In this document: piece by piece, positions 59,001 to 64,000 of the stretch
Layout of the letters: each line of letters begins with the position of its first letter
Numbering within the stretch: the stretch's first letter is position 1
Assembly: GCF_011397635.1 (NCBI RefSeq)
Contig: NC_064755.1
Location: forward strand, 20,381,282 to 20,445,281
Length of the DNA stretch: 64,000 nucleotides
Reading direction: 5' to 3'
Source: Epinephelus fuscoguttatus
Lineage: Eukaryota; Chordata; Actinopteri; Perciformes; Serranidae
Position numbers and translations under genes: made by a program
The notes under the pieces: generated by a model
Told to the model about the DNA's origin: nothing
The model's input: only the letters and a program-made list of their open reading frames with translations
Database searches by the model: none

Positions 59001-61656
59001 AGAGCAGCTGCAGAGCTGTGGACAGGTCACTCGGACAAAGCAGCAAGAAACTGCAGGTGAGACATATGCAGGTATTTGAATTCTTCTTTTTCATTTCACT
59101 TGCTTATTTTTAAAAGAAAAAGTGTTGCAGGGTGATGTAGTGATTAGGGAGACCATCCATCAGTAAAATCCATTTAAGCATCTGTGCACCTGAATCGTCC
59201 CTCGCCGTGATGTTGAATCCCTGCCAGCACGAAGGGGAACTTCTCTTTTTTTTACACATCAAAGTCTGTTTACAGGTCTTAGTGGGAAAAAAATATCTAA
59301 AGCCTTCTCCTGCTGCTGTGTAAAATCTGAGAAATTGGCTCAAGTTACACTTTGATGTCAATTTAACTGATCTTGACATCAATCAATCAAAGCACTTGGA
59401 GATTTAAAGTCATTGTTAGTGTCTAGACATCAAAATACTAAAACACAGTGTCATGTAGCTGTAGATGTCAGTTATAAGCTGGGTTTCGCGCTCTCATGTT
59501 TCCTCAAGAATGACTCTTCTCACGCTGTTTCTTTGAAGGACATGCAGCACGAGCTGGAACAGCTGACCAAGGAGCTGAGGCAGGTTAACCTGCAGCAGTT
59601 TATCAAGCAGACTGGCACCAAGGTCACAGTGCTGCCTGCTGAACCCACTGAAGATGAAAGTACTCACAACAGTCATGGTATAGGTAATACCATTTTCTTA
59701 CATACATGCTTCACATTTAAGAGTACATCGATGTATCTCTTGCTGTTGACTTAAATGAAAAGAAGGAAACTCACCTTGTAGGTGCAGTATGTAGTCTGTG
59801 ACATAGGGGTCAGTTAAGTTGAGCCGCCCTGACCTCGTCAATCCCGAGACAGGGATTTCAACTTAATCGTTTTTCAAAGTGCATGCTGTCTGAGGATAAA
59901 TGCTGCGTTTTGGTTGCCATTCACAATGACGACACATGACTTATTTTTATGAAAGTGCATGAAGTGCAGTTTGTCTGTGAGTTGGCCTGTGCATTAGTAA
60001 AGTCATTCTGCTCCATCAGAGCACTTATTATTTTTCAACCTCGTGTCTTGACAGCCTGCTGAGAGAAAATGACTTAGCTTAGTGTTCAAGTGTGTGTGTG
60101 TGTGTGTGTGTGTTTGTGTGTGAGGGATTGTGATAGAGAAAGTGGGGAGGGGGGCAGTGGAGAGAACAGTATTAGTTTTTACCCACTCCAGTGGCAATTA
60201 CAGTCTCCATGCCAACAGCTGCCTGGATACAGACAGACCTGGCGTCATTCATTCACCCGACTTTCTCCATCCACCCTTCTCTCCTTCTATCACGCTGTCA
60301 CTCTATCACATGCTCAGCAGTTTCTGTGATGGGCTCATTGGACCACAGCTCTGTCATCCTGCAGGAGACAAGCGGAGAGCTGACACGTATAGTAAGAGCA
60401 CTGAATAATGGGAAAGCGGTCACAACTCAATTGAAGCGATCCACATCAACATTCAGACAGCTAGTTATTAAAAACTTCAGAGTAATATAGAACCAACAAC
60501 GTGTTTAGTGACTAATAGTATTTAAGACTGACTTTCTGGAGCAATTTTGAGGTGAGGCTAGTGCACTGCATTGTATGTTGTAACCATGAGAATAACTACC
60601 AGTTTGTGAGATTAAGCTTGGAAGCAAAGCGGGGGATATCCAACTTGCAAAGTAAAGTTTATAGGCGGAAAACAAAATGTAAAAACTTATAAAGATTCGC
60701 CTGCAAGCATGGAAATGGATTTACATATGCAAATGTACAAGCATAAATATGAAGTTACACCTCCCACCAAGCTATGAATAATTCAGTACTCAACATGCCT
60801 GCTGCCTTAAAAACTCATTTTGATTTTAAAGAAATGCTTTTATTGTGTGTAAATGCTGCATATTGGATTTCATGTTGCGATTGAATTTGAGAAACTATAA
60901 AAGTTCAGTCCAGTCTACTCCTAAATAAACTGAATGGTTGTGTGTAGCGCATGGAGAAAGACATGGTTGTGGTAACAGTGATGGTTAACAGTTAACACCC
61001 ACTTGATGATGTGTAACACAGTCTTAACTCGAATATCTGACCTCTCCAAAGAGCCCAGATATTTTACTGACTGTGTGACGTGCACTTCATCACTGCATCA
61101 TTAGCAGCAGTAGGTCTCTTTATTAAACTAACTAAATGGTGATGGATTTCAGTTATGAAAAGTAATGAATTGAGTGTTCATGTCCTTCTAGTAACCTTCC
61201 AATTCATGTGTGTAAAATCAGGGAGCGCTTTGTGCCGGCTATAAAAATCACTGCATTCACTGATTCTCTGCACGGCTCGGTACTGCCCCCTGGTGGCACC
61301 ACAGCTGAGAAATCATGCAGCATCACAGGGCTTTGTTTTTTTTTTATACATAGAAACATAATCAAGCAATTTATTGGTATATATTATGAATTTAAAGTAA
61401 AGCATATTTGGAGGTTAATTTAAAAAAAAAAAAAGAACAATAATAGAAACATTTGTGTGAAAACCTTTTGAAATACCCTCTTAAATACGATTGTGTTTCC
61501 AATTTTTTCTCTTTCATCCTTCTTTCACTCTCAGACTTAGTCCCCCTGACTGGCTCCCTGAAGCGTCCCGTGTCGTCGCACCCGATGTCCAGTCACCTGC
61601 GGGTACTCCACAGCCCTCTCACTTCAGGCCTGAACCCAGAGGGCATCTATGTGTGA
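55912..61656 (+). CDS. rassf8: rassf8, Ras-association domain family protein 8 (whole split coding region)
   Basis: RASSF8 is an N-terminal RASSF protein linked in other vertebrates to adherens junctions and growth restraint. Coding exons are 55912-56014, 57845-58644, 58859-59056, 59539-59677 and 61535-61656, giving 453 residues (455 with the alternative donor at 59684). Residues 1-82 are the Ras-association domain, starting [16 protein letters not shown]. 96-135 is a basic Pro/Arg region with [11 protein letters not shown] and RRKSLTFTG. About 185-400 is coiled coil, interrupted by a Gly-rich stretch at 218-236. The C-terminus [10 protein letters not shown] is the RASSF8 signature. Mammalian RASSF8 is about 419 residues; the excess lies mainly in the Gly-rich linker and residues 160-180. 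RASSF7 is the closest alternative, but SLKRP and NPEGIYV favour RASSF8. Confidence 0.95.
56015..57844 (+). other. rassf8: rassf8 intron inside the Ras-association domain
   Basis: It contains the repeat at 56186-56285 shared with 18205-18305 and otherwise nothing recognised. The intron ends TTTTTCACAG. Confidence 0.7.
57845..58644 (+). CDS. rassf8: rassf8 large coding exon: residues 35-301
   Basis: The 800-base exon runs from TTTCACAG|GTCGCACTG to GTACAG|GTGTGC. It holds the rest of the Ras-association domain ([20 protein letters not shown]), the basic linker and the first coiled coil ([19 protein letters not shown]). The GC content is clearly higher than in the surrounding DNA, and antisense frames across it are shadows. 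Confidence 0.95.
58859..59056 (+). CDS. rassf8: rassf8 coding exon: residues 302-367
   Basis: A 198-base, in-frame exon between TCCATCAG|GGTGTGGAG and CTGCAG|GTGAGA. It encodes [19 protein letters not shown] through [16 protein letters not shown], a charged coiled coil. Confidence 0.94.
59539..59677 (+). CDS. rassf8: rassf8 coding exon: residues 368-413
   Basis: The acceptor is TTTCTTTGAAG|GACATGCAG. The exon encodes [20 protein letters not shown] and [16 protein letters not shown], the most conserved part of the RASSF8 tail. Two donors six bases apart, CATG|GTATAG (59678) and ATAG|GTAATA (59684), both keep phase with the last exon. The nearer one is used here by choice, not by proof. Confidence 0.93.
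59678..61534 (+). other. rassf8: rassf8 last intron
   Basis: It contains a GT microsatellite at 60090-60122 and a T- or A-run at 61328-61346 and 61422-61433. No further exon is supported. Confidence 0.7.
61535..61656 (+). CDS. rassf8: rassf8 last coding exon: residues 414-453
   Basis: The acceptor is TTTCACTCTCAG|ACTTAG. The first Asp codon is completed with the G of the preceding exon. The exon encodes [19 protein letters not shown] to [10 protein letters not shown] and the TGA at 61654-61656. Confidence 0.94.
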
Positions 61657-62746
61657 GGCGGCTCTGCTCGGAGGGAGCGTCCCCCCTCTCAGAGCCCATT
61701 TCACTCCAGAACACATTTGTAAGTGGATATCTTTGTACAGGATACCTCAGTAGCACACTTCTATGCACTGTTGTCTCAAGTACCTGAGGGCAGCCTCGAG
61801 TGTGAAGACTCAAATAGTGAAGGAACAATGTCGATCTTGAAATGGAAGTCGTGGAGCACTTGGTGAATGATGGTTAGAAGGCATGACGACAAAATACAGT
61901 GGTGCACAGTCTCTGAACTTATTAAGACTTTCTAAACATTAGGCGGTCGTGGACTTCCTTTATAAGCATATCCACTTAATGTACTTTTACTCTCACTTTA
62001 GTACCTGCTGAATGATTTGTATTGGTTTCTCACTAGCATCATGGTTTAAAACTATTGCCTTTTGAACAGTATTCTTGAGAATCTTGGTATGTGAATCTAT
62101 GAACTATATCTCTACAACTGTATGTAATTTCTGCAGTGAATACCCAGTATAATGACTGGCTCTTAAATAAGTAATGAAGGATCCACTTGTGTCTCTAGTA
62201 AACTGTCTAGAATCTATCGTTTTGCATATCAGAATTTATTCCTGTAGTCTGTTCATGTTTAAACTATGCACAAATGGTTAATAGTTTTGTTACTGAAGAA
62301 TGTTACTGTCTGTCTGTACCAAAATGATGGCTTACTGTAAATATGTTTTGTTACTTTCCAGCTTTATTTAGTGAATTATTATATTTTATTACAAAGCGGT
62401 GCAGTCACAGTTACAGAAGTGCAGTGCCCTCATTCCCGCAGTAATATCTGCATAATGAAACAGTGTTAATTGCCCTCTTAAGCTGATTTCTGTCGTTAAA
62501 TGACTACACAGTATATTTTTGCCAAATGTATTTTGCTTGTTTTTCCTGTAAGGATCGGCGGCCAAAGATTAGCGGGTCTTGTTGCATGATTGTCTCGTTA
62601 ATATAGCCATATCTGGATGTGCAGAGCACCCACAGTGCAGTAAATCAGTTAGTGGAATCTAAAAATGGTGGCATGTAATAATACTATGGATAGCTACAGC
62701 TACAGTGTGTGTGAGAGTATGAGTGAGTGAGCCAGTGATTAAAGAG

Positions 62747-62749
<3 letters not shown>

Positions 62750-62790
<41 letters not shown>
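62750..62790. repeat. (GT)n microsatellite in the rassf8 3' UTR
   Basis: About 20 GT units within the inferred UTR. It would appear as a GU repeat in the mRNA. Confidence 0.95.
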
Positions 62791-62794
<4 letters not shown>

Positions 62795-63592
62795 AGTCAG
62801 AATAGCCAAGGTTTTGAAGCCCCTCTTAGGATGTAGTTCCGCTGCTAATCACATCAAAGTGCCTTATATCCATTCCACAGTTGGTGTATTCAAATAATGT
62901 ACAGTAAAGCTTTAGTAGAGACATTGAAGCAATGGTCGTAGTCAGTTTAGATCAGATGTCGCTCGATGTATTAGTGCCACTCGCTGCACAGAGAGAAATG
63001 GCAATAGCACAGCATCAAAGAGGAAACTATAAATGTTTTATCTGTCTGTATTTTGTAGAAATGTCAATGGAAAGAACATTATTGATAGGGCTTTCCACTC
63101 TGCTACTGTATTATTGTCACCATAATACGATGTGCCGTAAAACTCATTCACATTTAATCTGATTCATGTCATCATGCGACACATACTGTATACTGTCACC
63201 AGTTTAGATGAGTACAGTCACGCAGGAATAAATAGTTGAAGAGAAGTCCACCCTGTAGCGACAAACACATCATCACTCCAGTTTGTCTCTCTGCTTTTTA
63301 GTTAACAGAGAGACCTTGTTTAAAAGTCTTAGGTTTAAGAGTAATGAATAATCTACGATAGTCTGTATATTGGGGTGTACTTTCCCTTTAAGAAACCACT
63401 TGTGTGCATTCTCCACCCTGGGATGAGACGTAGCTTTGGTCACTGTTTACAACCATATACGTTCTAGAGAACCGTAAGATGTCGACTGTACATAACCTGT
63501 TTTTATTTTTTTTTCCTGCCTTAATATACTGCAAAGTGTTGACAGATGTATGGCTGTAACTGGCTGCTGATATGACATGGATTGCATGATTC

Positions 63593-63598
63593 AATAAA
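63593..63598 (+). terminator. rassf8: rassf8 poly(A) signal
   Basis: AATAAA followed by GTGAGATGTGTCACAGC and GGTGCTCGTG, a GT-rich downstream element. A second AATAAA at 63889-63894 is the alternative distal signal. Confidence 0.65.
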
Positions 63599-63620
63599 CC
63601 ATCTGACAAAGTGAGATGTG

Positions 63621-64000
63621 TCACAGCTGGTGCTCGTGATGACTGTGGATGGAGATGAGGAGTTTGTACTGTATGGTACTGTATGTGCTCAAATGTTGTT
63701 GATGCTTTTCACCAGTAGATGGAGTCGTTTACTCAGTAATGGTGGAAACGTGCATGGCTGGGAGAGAATTAAGGGAGAAGCATGTTTTTTTCCCACAGAA
63801 GACTGAAATGATTAGTAATGTTGAAATGCACATTCATGCAATTAATGAAGAATGTTACTTGGCTTTATTGGAGGTTTGTATCTGCTAAAATAAAGGCAAA
63901 GATATGTGCTTAAACTTTCAAAGTTGCTCTCACTGGTGTTGAAGATACTGGCAGAACTTTATTGTAACTTTTGCAGAAAGAAAGTAATGATTGAAGGAGT
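63621..64000. other. DNA downstream of rassf8
   Basis: No gene is recognised. It contains the alternative poly(A) signal at 63889-63894. Confidence 0.4.

Larger units (their letters stand above)
61657..63620 (+). other. rassf8: rassf8 3' UTR
   Basis: About 2 kb without a long frame, AT-rich, with a (GT)n run at 62750-62790. It ends shortly after the AATAAA at 63593-63598. The length is inferred from the poly(A) signal. Confidence 0.65.

Overview
This is a piece of a ray-finned (teleost) fish chromosome. The coding DNA is split into exons with GT/AG borders. The protein products are vertebrate KRAS and RASSF8, and the non-coding DNA is full of long CA/GT microsatellites, Tc1-like, hAT-like, Harbinger-like and TTAA-flanked elements, and tRNA-headed SINEs of the kind common in fish. 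The exact species cannot be told from the sequence.

Layout. 1-853 (+) is the last coding exon of a gene that begins outside the window; its product is a disordered, Lys/Ser-rich protein that I do not recognise. About 27 kb of intergenic DNA follows (854-28335). It holds simple repeats, a Tc1-like transposon with both terminal repeats and the flanking TA (14599-16221), a Harbinger-type MADF remnant (17361-17537), several palindromic elements (21808-22996, 23106-23705, 24715-25905) and a nested stack of insertions (26659-27640). The kras gene lies on the minus strand (about 28335-44600): a non-coding exon 1, coding exons 2, 3 and 4, both alternative last exons (4A and 4B), and a 2.4 kb 3' UTR ending at a canonical AATAAA. 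Its introns contain a SINE with 17-bp target duplications and a Harbinger-like insertion with a Myb/SANT-like ORF. A 4 kb spacer with an inverted-duplicated Tc1 fragment follows. The rassf8 gene starts near 48.6 kb on the plus strand, in divergent orientation to kras: a 5' non-coding exon, a 6.9 kb first intron with two well-delimited MITEs, five coding exons (55912-61656) and a 3' UTR ending near 63.6 kb.

How the genes relate. KRAS is a membrane-anchored GTPase switch. RASSF8 is a Ras-association-domain protein with a coiled coil. Their neighbourhood matches the mammalian KRAS-RASSF8 linkage on human 12p12, so this is conserved synteny rather than an operon. KRAS residues 1-150 appear unchanged from the mammalian protein as I know it; the differences are confined to the hypervariable tails and CaaX boxes.

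I see no convincing new multi-gene system. The most notable observations are a long GU repeat just downstream of the alternative kras exon 4A donor, two Harbinger-related ORFs under 60 codons, an 8-bp-TSD hAT-like MITE with a 50-bp perfect AT palindrome in its core, several foldback elements flanked by TTAA, and a nested transposon stack.
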